Below are positions 17,100 through 25,829 of a DNA stretch of 64,000 bases, piece after piece. Below the pieces are notes generated by a model. The model searched no databases and was not told the DNA's origin. It saw only the letters and a list, made by a program, of their open reading frames with translations. Each line of letters opens with the position of its first letter. Position 1 is the stretch's first letter. Origin of the DNA: an uncultured Flavobacteriales bacterium (GTDB lineage Bacteria; Bacteroidota; Bacteroidia; Flavobacteriales; UBA1820). The translations under genes and the position numbers were made by a program. Location of the stretch: contig CAUHQV010000008.1 in NCBI GenBank assembly GCA_959608625.1, forward strand, positions 4,191 through 68,190, in the 5' to 3' direction.

Positions 17100-17240
17100 C
17101 GAAAAAATAATATGCAAACCGGTAAAAAACGGAAGAAGGTGTTGTCCTGTTTTTCGGATAAAATAAGCATTAACGGGAGTGCGTTGTCCTGTTTGTTGAT
17201 AACTTTTCCACATCGGCTTGCCCCGTCCCCGGTAAAGCGT

Positions 17241-17248
17241 TATTTTTG
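17241..17248 (+). promoter_or_regulatory. -7 box of dnaE
   Basis: TATTTTTG matches TAnnTTTG exactly and lies 39 nt before the dnaE start codon. The lpxD and dnaE promoters are divergent in this 200-nt spacer. Confidence 0.7.
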
Positions 17249-17287
17249 TAAACGGAGCAAATCCTCCGAAAACAGCAGCAGACACTT

Positions 17288-20200
17288 ATGTACCTTATAT
17301 TCGATACCGAGACTACCGGTCTACCCCGCAATTATAACGCCCCCGTATCCGATACGGACAACTGGCCCCGCATGGTGCAACTCGCCTGGCAGTTGCACGG
17401 GCCGATGGGCGAGTTGATCGAGGCGAAGAACTTCATCGTGCGGCCGGAGGGCTACGATATTCCTTTCAATTCTGAAAAGATACACGGCATATCCACCGAA
17501 CGGGCCATGCGGGAAGGGGCCGACCTGGCTTTCGTACTCGGAGAGTTCGCCAAAACCGTGGCGCAGGCCCGTTTTGCCGTCGGGCAAAATATCTCGTTCG
17601 ATATACCGGTGGTAGGCTGCGAATATTTCCGCAAGGGAATGGAAAACCCGCTTCCGGCGCTCGGCATACTCGATACGATGAGCGAGGTGACGGCCAACCT
17701 GTGCAAAATACCGGGCGGACGGGGCTATAAGTTCCCTAAGCTGATAGAGTTGCATACGCACCTGTTCGGCGAAGGGTTTTCCGCGGCGCACAACGCTTCG
17801 GCGGACGTGGAAGCCACCGCGCGGTGTTTCCTCGAACTGGTACGCCGGGGACTTTACACCCAGGATCAGCTCCGCTGCGACGGCGCTTACATTGAGCAGT
17901 TCCGCCAGGTGAATCCCGACCCGATTCGGGCGATAGGGCTGAACGTGCAGCCTTACAAGCCGTTGGGCGAAGACGGGAAAACGGAACAAAAAGAAGATAC
18001 GCAGTCTTCGGTCGGGGATATTCCCGATGCGCTGGCCGAGGTGCCGTACTGCCATCTGCACAACCATTCCCAATTTTCCATCCTTCAGGCGACTACCGAT
18101 GTGGATACGTTGGTGGAAATGGCCTGGAAAGATAAAATGCCGGCGGTGGGCATTACCGATCTGGGGAATATGTACGGGGCGTTCAATATGACCCTGGCTA
18201 TCGGCAAGCTCAACGAAAAGATCGAAAAGCACAATAAAAAGATAGAAGAGGGCGAGGAAAAGGGGGAGCTTTGGGAACCGTACGGTGGAAAAGTGGTCAT
18301 CGGCTGCGAACTGTATGTGGCGGAGGATTACAAGCGCACCCGGTTTACCAAAGACCAGCCAGACCGGCGTTTCCAGCAGGTACTGCTGGCCAAGAACAAG
18401 GCCGGTTACCACAATCTGGCCAAGCTTTCCACCGAAGCCAATACCACAGGACTGTATGGCACGTATGCGCGCGTAGGCAAAGAGCTTATCGTAGAGTATA
18501 AGGAGAATCTGATCGCCACTACCGGAGGGTTGCAGGGCGAAGTGCCGCAACTGATCCTCGAAGTGGGCGAACATCGGGCGGAGGAAGCTTTCCTGTGGTG
18601 GAAGGAACAGTTCGGCGACGATTTCTATGTGGAACTTATCCGTCACGGGCTGCCTGAAGAAGACCATGTGAACAAGATACTCCTCGGTTTTGCCAAAAAG
18701 CACGGGGTGCGGGCCATCGCGCAAAATAATACGTTCTATGCCCGCAAGGAAGACTCCAATGCACACGACATCCTGCTATGTATCCGGGACGGGGAGGTGC
18801 AGAGCCGCCCGATAGGCCGGGGCCGCGACTGCCGTTTCGGTTTCCCGAACGACGAGTTCTATTTCAAGAGCCAGGCCCAGATGAAGAACCTTTTCGCCGA
18901 CGTGCCCGAGGCCATCGCGAATATCCAGCATTTGGTCGATAAGATCGAGAATTATAAACTGGCCAAGCCGGTGCTGCTGCCCAAGTTCGATATCCCGGAC
19001 GAGTTCAAAGACCCGCAGGACGAGCAGGACGGCGGGAAACGGGGCGAGAACGCTTACTTACGACATCTCACGTACGAAGGGGCGAAAAAGACCTATCCCG
19101 ATATGGACGAAGCCACCCGGGAGCGTATCGATTTTGAATTGGACATTATCGCCAAAACGGGTTATCCAGGGTACTTCCTCATCGTGCAGGATTTTATCCG
19201 GGCGGCCCGGGATATGGGCGTTTTGGTAGGGCCGGGCCGCGGTTCGGCAGCCGGCAGCGCGGTGGCTTACTGTATCGGTATCACCTCCATCGACCCGATC
19301 AAGTACGATTTGCTGTTCGAGCGTTTCCTCAACCCCGACCGCGTATCCCTGCCGGATATCGATACGGACTTCGATGACGAGGGCCGGGGGAAGATCATCG
19401 ACTGGGTGGTCGAAAAATACGGCAAAAACCAGGTGTCGCAGATCATCACTTACGGTACGATGGCGGCCAAGAACTCGGTGCGCGATACCGCCCGGGTGAT
19501 GGAATACACCCCTACGCAGGTGAACGAACTGGGCAAGATGGTACCGGACGTGAGCCTGTCCAAACTGTTCAAACTGCCCGATGCCGACCTGCGGGAAAAA
19601 CTCAAGAACCGACAGGAAGAAATAGACAAGGCCCGGCATATCAAGGAACTGGCTGCCGGGAGCGACATGAACGCCAAGATCATCAACCAGGCGAAGGTCA
19701 TCGAAGGTTCGATCCGCAGCCTAGGTGTGCACGCGTGCGGGGTAATCATCACGCCTTCGGATATCCGGGAGCATGTGCCGATGGCAACGGCCAAGGATTC
19801 CGAGATGCTGGTCACGCAGTTCGACAACAAAGTGGTGGAATCCGCGGGCCTGCTGAAGATGGATTTCCTGGGCCTGAAGACCCTCACCCTGATCAACGAT
19901 ACGATCAACCTGATCGAGGACCGCTTCGGTATCCGCATTGATCCGGACGAAATACCGATCGACGACCCGAAGACTTACGAGCTCTTCCAGCGGGGCGATA
20001 CGATCGGGGTATTCCAGTACGAATCGCCGGGTATGCAGAAAAACCTGCGGGAATTACGCCCCAGCGCGTTTTCCGACCTGATCGCCATGAACGCCCTCTA
20101 CCGCCCGGGCCCGATGGAATACATCCCTTCGTTCATCCGGCGCAAACACGGGCAGGAGGAGATCACCTACGACCTGCCTGAAATGGAGGAATACCTGGCC

Positions 20201-21688
20201 GAAACGTACGGTATCACTGTATATCAGGAGCAGGTGATGTTGCTTTCGCAAAAACTGGCCGGATTTACCAAAGGCGAGGCCGACGTGCTGCGAAAGGCGA
20301 TGGGTAAAAAGCAAAAGGCCGTGCTGGCCAAGATGAAGCCGAAATTCGTGGAACAGGCTGGGGAAAAAGGCCACGACAAGGCGGTGCTGGAAAAAATATG
20401 GCACGACTGGGAAGCGTTTGCGGCCTATGCGTTCAACAAGTCGCATTCCACGTGCTATGCGTGGGTAGCGTACCAGACGGCCTACCTGAAGGCCAATTAC
20501 CCGTCCGAATACATGGCGGCGGTGCTCTCCAACAACATGAACGACATCAAGGATATCACGTTCTACATGGAGGAGGCCCGTCGTTTGGGCTTAAAAATAC
20601 TTTGCCCGGACATCAACGAGTCCAAACGCAAATTCGCGGTCAATAAAGACGGAGACATCCGCTTCGGGTTGGGCGCCGTGAAGAACGTGGGGGACAACGC
20701 CATTTCCTTTATCCTGAAAGACCGCAAGGAGAACGGGCCTTACGAATCCCTTTTCGATTTTACCACCCGGGTGGACAAATCGTCTTGCTCACGGCGTTCG
20801 ATCGAGCATTTTGTACTCTCCGGGGCGTTCGATTGTTTCGGGCTCCACCGGGCGCAGTACTTTGCTACGGACGGGCGGTCCGACACGATCGACAAGGCCG
20901 TACGGTACGGCGAAGCGGTGCGCAACCAGCGGGACAGCGCCCAGTCGTCCCTGTTCGGGGATATGGGCGACAGCTCGTTCCATATGGACCCGCCCCCGGT
21001 GGCCTTGTGCGAGGAGTGGCCCGACTTGGACAAACTGAAGAAGGAGCGGGAAGTGGTCGGTCTGTTCATTTCGTCCCATCCGCTGGACCGTTACCGTTTC
21101 GTGCTGGATCACTATTGTACGGTATCGCTGGATCAGCTGGCCGAGATAGAGCGTTTCGTAGGGCAGGAGGTGTCTTTCGGGGGAATGGTGACCCGCAGCG
21201 AGAACTTCACCGGTCGTAACGGGAATCCTTTCGGCAGTTATACGATCGAGGACGTGAGCTCTTCGTTCGAGCTCCGCCTGTACGACGAAAAATACGCTTC
21301 GTTCTCGCCGTTTTTGTTCGACAACGCGATGATATTCATCAAGGCGACTGTCCTGAAAGGCTGGGAAAACAAGGCGACCGGTCAGATAGGGCGTCCAAGG
21401 CTGATGGTGAACAGCGTCCAACTACTCTCCGAAGTGCCGAAGTGCATGCCCAAAAAGGTCGTGGTGACGGTCGATATTTCGGACATAGACGAGGAGTTCA
21501 TCGTTTCGCTGCGCGATATGGTGCGGGAGCGCCAGGGGTTCAGCCCGGTGGAAGTCCGGGTCGAAGACCGGGTATCCGGTGTTTGTCTGTCGATGCCCGT
21601 GCGCACGCTGAAGGTAGACCTTTGCAGCGAGGTCATCTCCCGACTGGAAGAACTTTCGGGCCGGGAAGTCCGTTTCGAATCCGCCTGA
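17288..21688 (+). CDS. dnaE: DNA polymerase III alpha subunit with fused N-terminal 3'-5' exonuclease
   Basis: The replicative polymerase, 1466 residues. Residues 1 to about 190 form a DnaQ-type proofreading exonuclease: FDTETTGL (metal ligands Asp6, Glu8), a middle SFDIPVV block and HNASADVEATARC. A linker leads to the PHP domain from about residue 254 (HLHNHSQFSIL). The polymerase core shows GPGRGSAAGSAVAYC and the catalytic aspartates in LPDIDTDFDD (about 688-697). The OB-fold region (FGGMVTRSENFTGRNG) lies near 1300. E. coli DnaE is 1160 residues with a separate DnaQ; fused forms are known in Bacteroidota. Single gene with its own promoter and terminator. Confidence 0.96.
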   Translation: MYLIFDTETTGLPRNYNAPVSDTDNWPRMVQLAWQLHGPMGELIEAKNFIVRPEGYDIPFNSEKIHGISTERAMREGADLAFVLGEFAKTVAQARFAVGQNISFDIPVVGCEYFRKGMENPLPALGILDTMSEVTANLCKIPGGRGYKFPKLIELHTHLFGEGFSAAHNASADVEATARCFLELVRRGLYTQDQLRCDGAYIEQFRQVNPDPIRAIGLNVQPYKPLGEDGKTEQKEDTQSSVGDIPDALAEVPYCHLHNHSQFSILQATTDVDTLVEMAWKDKMPAVGITDLGNMYGAFNMTLAIGKLNEKIEKHNKKIEEGEEKGELWEPYGGKVVIGCELYVAEDYKRTRFTKDQPDRRFQQVLLAKNKAGYHNLAKLSTEANTTGLYGTYARVGKELIVEYKENLIATTGGLQGEVPQLILEVGEHRAEEAFLWWKEQFGDDFYVELIRHGLPEEDHVNKILLGFAKKHGVRAIAQNNTFYARKEDSNAHDILLCIRDGEVQSRPIGRGRDCRFGFPNDEFYFKSQAQMKNLFADVPEAIANIQHLVDKIENYKLAKPVLLPKFDIPDEFKDPQDEQDGGKRGENAYLRHLTYEGAKKTYPDMDEATRERIDFELDIIAKTGYPGYFLIVQDFIRAARDMGVLVGPGRGSAAGSAVAYCIGITSIDPIKYDLLFERFLNPDRVSLPDIDTDFDDEGRGKIIDWVVEKYGKNQVSQIITYGTMAAKNSVRDTARVMEYTPTQVNELGKMVPDVSLSKLFKLPDADLREKLKNRQEEIDKARHIKELAAGSDMNAKIINQAKVIEGSIRSLGVHACGVIITPSDIREHVPMATAKDSEMLVTQFDNKVVESAGLLKMDFLGLKTLTLINDTINLIEDRFGIRIDPDEIPIDDPKTYELFQRGDTIGVFQYESPGMQKNLRELRPSAFSDLIAMNALYRPGPMEYIPSFIRRKHGQEEITYDLPEMEEYLAETYGITVYQEQVMLLSQKLAGFTKGEADVLRKAMGKKQKAVLAKMKPKFVEQAGEKGHDKAVLEKIWHDWEAFAAYAFNKSHSTCYAWVAYQTAYLKANYPSEYMAAVLSNNMNDIKDITFYMEEARRLGLKILCPDINESKRKFAVNKDGDIRFGLGAVKNVGDNAISFILKDRKENGPYESLFDFTTRVDKSSCSRRSIEHFVLSGAFDCFGLHRAQYFATDGRSDTIDKAVRYGEAVRNQRDSAQSSLFGDMGDSSFHMDPPPVALCEEWPDLDKLKKEREVVGLFISSHPLDRYRFVLDHYCTVSLDQLAEIERFVGQEVSFGGMVTRSENFTGRNGNPFGSYTIEDVSSSFELRLYDEKYASFSPFLFDNAMIFIKATVLKGWENKATGQIGRPRLMVNSVQLLSEVPKCMPKKVVVTVDISDIDEEFIVSLRDMVRERQGFSPVEVRVEDRVSGVCLSMPVRTLKVDLCSEVISRLEELSGREVRFESA

Positions 21689-21697
21689 AAAAGACCC

Positions 21698-21730
21698 GGA
21701 AAAACCGGCCCGGATGCTGGTTTTTCCTCC
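21698..21730 (+). terminator. terminator between dnaE and recA
   Basis: GGAAAAACC (21698-21706) and GGTTTTTCC (21719-21727) form a 9-bp stem just after the dnaE stop. The T-run is inside the stem, so strength is uncertain. Confidence 0.6.
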
Positions 21731-21751
21731 CGTAAACCGGGAAAAAATATG

Positions 21752-21759
21752 TACATTTG
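21752..21759 (+). promoter_or_regulatory. -7 box of recA
   Basis: TACATTTG is a perfect TAnnTTTG box. Transcription starting near 21765 excludes the in-frame upstream start at 21714 and supports the ATG at 21789. Confidence 0.7.
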
Positions 21760-21788
21760 ACAAAATAATCAATAGAAAAAACGATTTT

Positions 21789-22811
21789 ATGAGCGACGAC
21801 AATAAGAGCGCCAAGATGGCCTCCCTGAAGACCATCCTGGAGAAAATGGATAAGACGTACGGAAAAGGCGCCGTGATGATCATGGGCGAACGCGAGGTGG
21901 AACACGTGGATGTGATCCCGACCGGCTCCCTGGGACTGGACGTAGCTTTGGGCGTAGGCGGGTATCCCCGCGGGCGTATCGTGGAAATATACGGGCCGGA
22001 ATCTTCCGGTAAAACCACCCTGACGCTCCACGCTATCGCCGAAGCGCAAAAGACGGGCGGTATCGCGGCCTTTATCGATGCGGAGCACGCTTTCGACCGT
22101 TTCTATGCGGAAAAACTGGGTGTGGACGTGGACAACCTTGTCATTTCCCAACCGGACAACGGCGAACAGGCGCTGGAGATCATGGAAAACCTGATCCGCA
22201 GTGGCGCGATCGATATCGTGGTGATCGACTCGGTGGCGGCCCTTACGCCCAAGAGCGAGATAGAAGGCGAGATGGGAGACTCCAAGATGGGCCTTCAGGC
22301 ACGCCTGATGTCTCAGGCCCTGCGTAAACTCACCGGTACCGTATCCAAGACCAAATGCGTGGCGATATTCATCAACCAGTTGCGCGAAAAGATCGGTATC
22401 ATGTTCGGCAATCCCGAAACGACTACCGGTGGTAATGCCCTGAAGTTCTATGCGTCGGTGCGGTTGGATATCCGCCGGGGTACGCAGATCAAGGACGGGG
22501 AGAAGGTCGTGGGCAACCGCACGAAAGTCAAGGTGGTCAAGAACAAGATGGCTCCTCCTTTCCGTTCCACGGAATTCGACGTACTGTACGGAGAAGGCAT
22601 TTCCCGTACGGGCGAGATCGTCGACCTAGGCGTGGAATACGACGTGATCCAGAAAAGCGGTTCGTGGTTCTCGTACGGGGGCACGAAGCTGGCGCAGGGC
22701 CGGGACGCGGTGAAAGACCTGCTGAAAGACAATCCCGAACTGGCCGAAGAGATAGAGGTTAAGGTAAGGGCGAAGATCGAGGAAGGCCCTGCTGCTAATA
22801 AAAAAAAGTAA
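21789..22811 (+). CDS. recA: recombinase RecA
   Basis: RecA forms ATP-dependent filaments on single-stranded DNA for recombination and the SOS response. The 340-residue protein has Walker A GPESSGKTTL (about 68-77), DAEHAFD, Walker B IVVIDSVAALTP, loop L1 around EGEMGDSKMG, and loop L2 in INQLREKIGIMFGNPETTTG (20 residues). There is no intein and no frameshift. Start chosen by the promoter at 21752. Monocistronic, ended by the hairpin at 22833. Confidence 0.97.
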   Translation: MSDDNKSAKMASLKTILEKMDKTYGKGAVMIMGEREVEHVDVIPTGSLGLDVALGVGGYPRGRIVEIYGPESSGKTTLTLHAIAEAQKTGGIAAFIDAEHAFDRFYAEKLGVDVDNLVISQPDNGEQALEIMENLIRSGAIDIVVIDSVAALTPKSEIEGEMGDSKMGLQARLMSQALRKLTGTVSKTKCVAIFINQLREKIGIMFGNPETTTGGNALKFYASVRLDIRRGTQIKDGEKVVGNRTKVKVVKNKMAPPFRSTEFDVLYGEGISRTGEIVDLGVEYDVIQKSGSWFSYGGTKLAQGRDAVKDLLKDNPELAEEIEVKVRAKIEEGPAANKKK

Positions 22812-22832
22812 GAAGCATTCTTCTATAGATGA

Positions 22833-22868
22833 AAACCGCCTGTGAGAGAATCATGGGCGGTTGTTTTA
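22833..22868. terminator. terminator between convergent recA and the IMPACT gene
   Basis: AACCGCC (22833-22839) pairs with GGCGGTT (22855-22861) across a 15-nt loop and is followed by TGTTTT. It serves recA; A-rich sequence on its left could also make it work for the minus strand. Confidence 0.65.
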
Positions 22869-23495
22869 TTAAGTTTCCTCGGAGGATACCTCGACACCGT
22901 AGATGTTTTGCAGGGCCGTCCGTACTGCAGGTTCTGCGGATAACCGGATGGCCAGGCGAATGCGGCATTTTTCACGCATATCCTGTTCCCGGATAGCCAG
23001 ATCGTATTCTTTTACCAGCCGCATGACGGCGCTGAGCTGTTCGTAGCCGAAACAGGCCTCTATACTCCGGCAAATGATGCGCTCCTCGGTTTGTGCGCCC
23101 TCCAGAGCCATGCGGGTGGCCTGTTTGTAGGCGTTCACCAGCCCGGATGCTCCGAGCAGGACACCTCCGAAATACCGTACTACCGCGACCAGCGTATCCG
23201 TCACCCCGAAAGACAGCAGTTGGTTGTAAATGGGAAGGCCGGCCGTTCCGGAAGGCTCCCCGTCGTCGTTCGCCCGGAACGTATCCCCTTTCGGCCCGAG
23301 GCGGTATGCGTAGCAAATATGGCGCGCCGCATGGTGTTCGCCGTGCAATTGCTTTAGATATTCCTGTATCTGCTCCACGTTTTCCACCGGGAAAACGTAT
23401 CCGAAGAACTTGCTCCCTTTTTCTTTGTAAACGGGAGGCTCCTGCGCCGGAGAGGCTATTGTGAGATAAGTGTCCGTATTTTGCGGCTCGTTCAT
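22869..23495 (-). CDS. YigZ/IMPACT family protein
   Basis: A 208-residue protein of the UPF0029/IMPACT family. Conserved stretches are KEKGSKFFGYVFPV, HHAARHICYAYRLG, DDGEPSGTAGLPIYN and VVRYFGGVLLGASGLVNAY. The eukaryotic relative IMPACT regulates the GCN2 kinase; the bacterial role is unresolved, with nucleic-acid or translation-related proposals. The start overlaps the stop of ribD by 4 nt, so it is translated from the same mRNA, a linkage without obvious functional meaning. Confidence 0.9.
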   Translation of the reverse strand: MNEPQNTDTYLTIASPAQEPPVYKEKGSKFFGYVFPVENVEQIQEYLKQLHGEHHAARHICYAYRLGPKGDTFRANDDGEPSGTAGLPIYNQLLSFGVTDTLVAVVRYFGGVLLGASGLVNAYKQATRMALEGAQTEERIICRSIEACFGYEQLSAVMRLVKEYDLAIREQDMREKCRIRLAIRLSAEPAVRTALQNIYGVEVSSEET

Positions 23496-24559
23496 GCGTC
23501 GGGGTTCTTATAAATGTCCAGTCGATCCCGGGCTATCGCTTCTTCGCGGGCCTTCCGGGCGTTTCCGGGTAATTCCGGGGCTTTCACCCCGCTCCCGATC
23601 GTTTGTGGGGCTGTGAAGACATAGGCTTCGTCCCATAGGTTTTGCGTGATGAAAGAACCGAGCAATTCGGCGCCGCCTTCCACGATCAACGATTGGATGT
23701 CCCGGCGGTATAATTCTTCCAATACTTGTTCGACCGTATCCTGGGACGGGTCAATAGGAATGTACTCCGTAAGGCCCTCTTTCGATTGAATGCCTGCCGT
23801 AAAAATAAGAGTAGGGATGCTTCCGTCTTTCAAGTGGTATTCCGGGGGTATTTTTCCAACCCTGTCGATAGTGATTCGCAAGGGATTTTTCGGCTTTTCC
23901 GCCAGCCGGGCATCGAGCCGGGGGTTGTCCAGCAGGGCCGTGCGGGTACCGACCATAATGGCTTGTTCGAGACTCCGCATCCGGTGGACGTACTTTTGGG
24001 TCTCCTCTCCCGTAATCTTCAGCGGAGATGTGTCCGGCGAATCCCGGAGTACATCGATAAACCCGTCCGAGGTTTGCGCCCATTTGAGAAAAATATAGGG
24101 CCGTTTTTTTTGGTGGAAAGTGAAAAACCGCTTGTTCAGCTCCCGGCATTCGTCTTCCAGTACGCCAACGGTTACATCGACACCTGCGTCCTTCATTTTC
24201 CGGATGCCCAGTCCGTTCACTTGGGCGAAAGGGTCGCCAATGCCTACTACTACGCGGGGGATTCCCTGTGCCACGATCATGTCCGCACATGGCGGCGTTT
24301 TGCCGTAGTGGGCGCAAGGTTCCAGCGTTACGTACAGGGTGCTTTGGGCGAGGAGGGATTTGTTTTCGACGGATGCTACGGCATTTACTTCGGCGTGCGG
24401 CTGGCCGGCCCGGTGGTGGTAGCCCTGCCCGATGACGTTCCCGCCGGAGACGATCACGCATCCCACGGCCGGGTTCGGATAGGTGTCGCCTAATCCTTCG
24501 TAGGCCAGCGCGATAGCGCGGGCCATGTATTTTTCATCCGTATCCGTTTGTTTTGACAT
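23492..24559 (-). CDS. ribD: bifunctional riboflavin biosynthesis deaminase/reductase
   Basis: RibD performs the deamination and reduction steps that turn the GTP-derived pyrimidine into 5-amino-6-ribitylamino-uracil phosphate. The 355-residue protein has the N-terminal zinc deaminase domain (PNPAVGCVIV, HAEVNAV, and PCAHYGKTPPC carrying two zinc cysteines) and a C-terminal reductase domain (TSDGFID, DNPRLDAR, VEGGAELLGSFI). Length is normal. ribH lies 16 kb away, so the pathway is scattered. Overlaps the next gene by 4 nt and is divergent from the gene at 24642. Confidence 0.95.
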   Translation of the reverse strand: MSKQTDTDEKYMARAIALAYEGLGDTYPNPAVGCVIVSGGNVIGQGYHHRAGQPHAEVNAVASVENKSLLAQSTLYVTLEPCAHYGKTPPCADMIVAQGIPRVVVGIGDPFAQVNGLGIRKMKDAGVDVTVGVLEDECRELNKRFFTFHQKKRPYIFLKWAQTSDGFIDVLRDSPDTSPLKITGEETQKYVHRMRSLEQAIMVGTRTALLDNPRLDARLAEKPKNPLRITIDRVGKIPPEYHLKDGSIPTLIFTAGIQSKEGLTEYIPIDPSQDTVEQVLEELYRRDIQSLIVEGGAELLGSFITQNLWDEAYVFTAPQTIGSGVKAPELPGNARKAREEAIARDRLDIYKNPDA

Positions 24560-24589
24560 ACTCGGGAAAGCAATTTATGAAATATATCT

Positions 24590-24597
24590 TATATTTG
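24590..24597 (+). promoter_or_regulatory. -7 box of the pRiA4b ORF-3-like gene
   Basis: TATATTTG, a perfect match. It excludes an in-frame extension beginning at 24525 inside ribD and supports the ATG at 24642. Confidence 0.7.
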
Positions 24598-24641
24598 CCT
24601 TATCCATCGCCGATGGGTACAAAATTAAAAAAGATATAGCT

Positions 24642-25187
24642 ATGATATACAGAATGCGAGTGATACTCGATGTGCGGGAAGACGTATTTCGCGACATCGA
24701 GATAGACGGAGGCAGTACGTTGGAGGATTTCCACAATGCGATCGTGCAGAGTTTCGGGCTGGACGGCCGGGAAATGGCTTCCTTCTACCTATCGGACGAG
24801 GAATGGGCCCAGGGCGAGGAGATCACCCTGTTCGATTTTTCCGAAGGGGATAAAAAAGCGAAGGTGATGAGCGCCCACCGGATCAGCGAATTCCTTACCG
24901 GTACGCACCAGCGGATGTTGTATGCGTACGATTTCATGAATATCAAGACTTTCTACGTGGAAGTGATATCCTTGCGGGAGTCGGAAGAGGGCGTGCTGTA
25001 TCCCCGGGTGGCTTATTCCTATGGTACGACTCCGGAATTCACCGACAGCGATATGGAAGAGATCGACGATCCCGACGCGTTGGAATACGACGATGATTTT
25101 CCGGACGACGACCCCGACGGAGGGGACGATATCTTTGCCGGGGATGAGGACTTCGGCGGCAGTTACGAAGATGACGACCGGTATTGA
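24642..25187 (+). CDS. pRiA4b ORF-3-like (IS1096 passenger TnpR-like) family protein
   Basis: A 181-residue protein. Residues 1 to about 130 match the plasmid pRiA4b ORF-3-like fold: an N-terminal strand MIYRMRVILD, the GSTLEDFHNAIVQSFGLD helix and an LYAYDFMNIKTFYVEV block. The last 45 residues are extremely acidic (runs of Asp and Glu). Members occur widely on chromosomes without any transposase nearby, as here. Function is unknown. No partner gene is obvious: it is flanked by ribD (divergent) and a terminator. Confidence 0.8.
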   Translation: MIYRMRVILDVREDVFRDIEIDGGSTLEDFHNAIVQSFGLDGREMASFYLSDEEWAQGEEITLFDFSEGDKKAKVMSAHRISEFLTGTHQRMLYAYDFMNIKTFYVEVISLRESEEGVLYPRVAYSYGTTPEFTDSDMEEIDDPDALEYDDDFPDDDPDGGDDIFAGDEDFGGSYEDDDRY

Positions 25188-25200
25188 CAAATAATACTGT

Positions 25201-25244
25201 AAAACCGAAAGGCCGGATGCATAAGCATCCGGCCTTTCGGTTTT
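25201..25244. terminator. strong bidirectional terminator
   Basis: A perfect 20-bp stem (25201-25220 with 25225-25244) with a 4-nt loop, A-run on the left and T-run on the right. It separates the convergent pRiA4b-like and GNAT genes. Confidence 0.92.
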
Positions 25245-25261
25245 GAAGGGTAGAGGGCTTT

Positions 25262-25765
25262 TCATTTTGCTACGGTAAGTTCCATGATAAAATCGTCCAT
25301 GACGAATCCCCGGCCGATATCGGCGACTTTTTCTTCGGCCACCCGGAAGCCCCGGTGGCGGTACACGGATACCGTATGATCGTTGTGCCGGTTGACGGTA
25401 AGCCAAATGGTTTTTAATCCCCGCTCCCGGCACAGGTTCTCCATGAAATCGAATGCGACGGTAGATAGTCCTTTTCCCCGATACTCCCGGCTGAGGTATA
25501 GCTTGCTTAGGAAAAGGCGGCCGTCATCTCCCGGCTTGACGCCGAAGTACCCGGCATTCGCCCCGCCGGGGCGGATAAAATAGTATTCGTACCCGTCCTG
25601 CAATTGGGCGGCGATAGCCCCCGTACTCTGGAACTTTTCCACCATATAATCGATCTGCTCCTCGGAGATGATTTGCACGAAATACTCGTGCCAGATGCTA
25701 TCGGCCAGGTCGGCCAGCATAGCGACATCGCCGGAGGTGGATACTTTTACGAATTCAACAGTCAT
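25262..25765 (-). CDS. GNAT family N-acetyltransferase
   Basis: A 167-residue acetyltransferase of the GNAT fold. The acetyl-CoA pyrophosphate-binding motif is seen in LYLSREYRGKGLSTVAFDF, and VNRHNDHTVSVYRHRGF is the typical C-terminal half (N..H...YRHRGF). The acceptor (amine, peptide or small molecule) cannot be predicted. Transcribed alone on the minus strand between two terminators. Confidence 0.88.
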   Translation of the reverse strand: MTVEFVKVSTSGDVAMLADLADSIWHEYFVQIISEEQIDYMVEKFQSTGAIAAQLQDGYEYYFIRPGGANAGYFGVKPGDDGRLFLSKLYLSREYRGKGLSTVAFDFMENLCRERGLKTIWLTVNRHNDHTVSVYRHRGFRVAEEKVADIGRGFVMDDFIMELTVAK

Positions 25766-25785
25766 ATCGAAGGGTAAATTCCAGC

Positions 25786-25813
25786 TAAAAAACCCCGCAG
25801 GAAATCCGCGGGG
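25786..25813 (-). terminator. terminator after the SPFH gene
   Basis: On the minus strand CCCCGC (25813-25808) pairs with GCGGGG (25798-25793), followed by six T. It ends the nfeD-SPFH operon. Confidence 0.85.
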
Positions 25814-25829
25814 CTGAAATTATCGGGGT

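Noticed and set aside
24642..25187. Insertion-sequence passenger gene as a sign of a mobile element
   Set aside because: Although the family is named after IS1096 and a plasmid, no transposase, inverted ends or target duplications are seen nearby.
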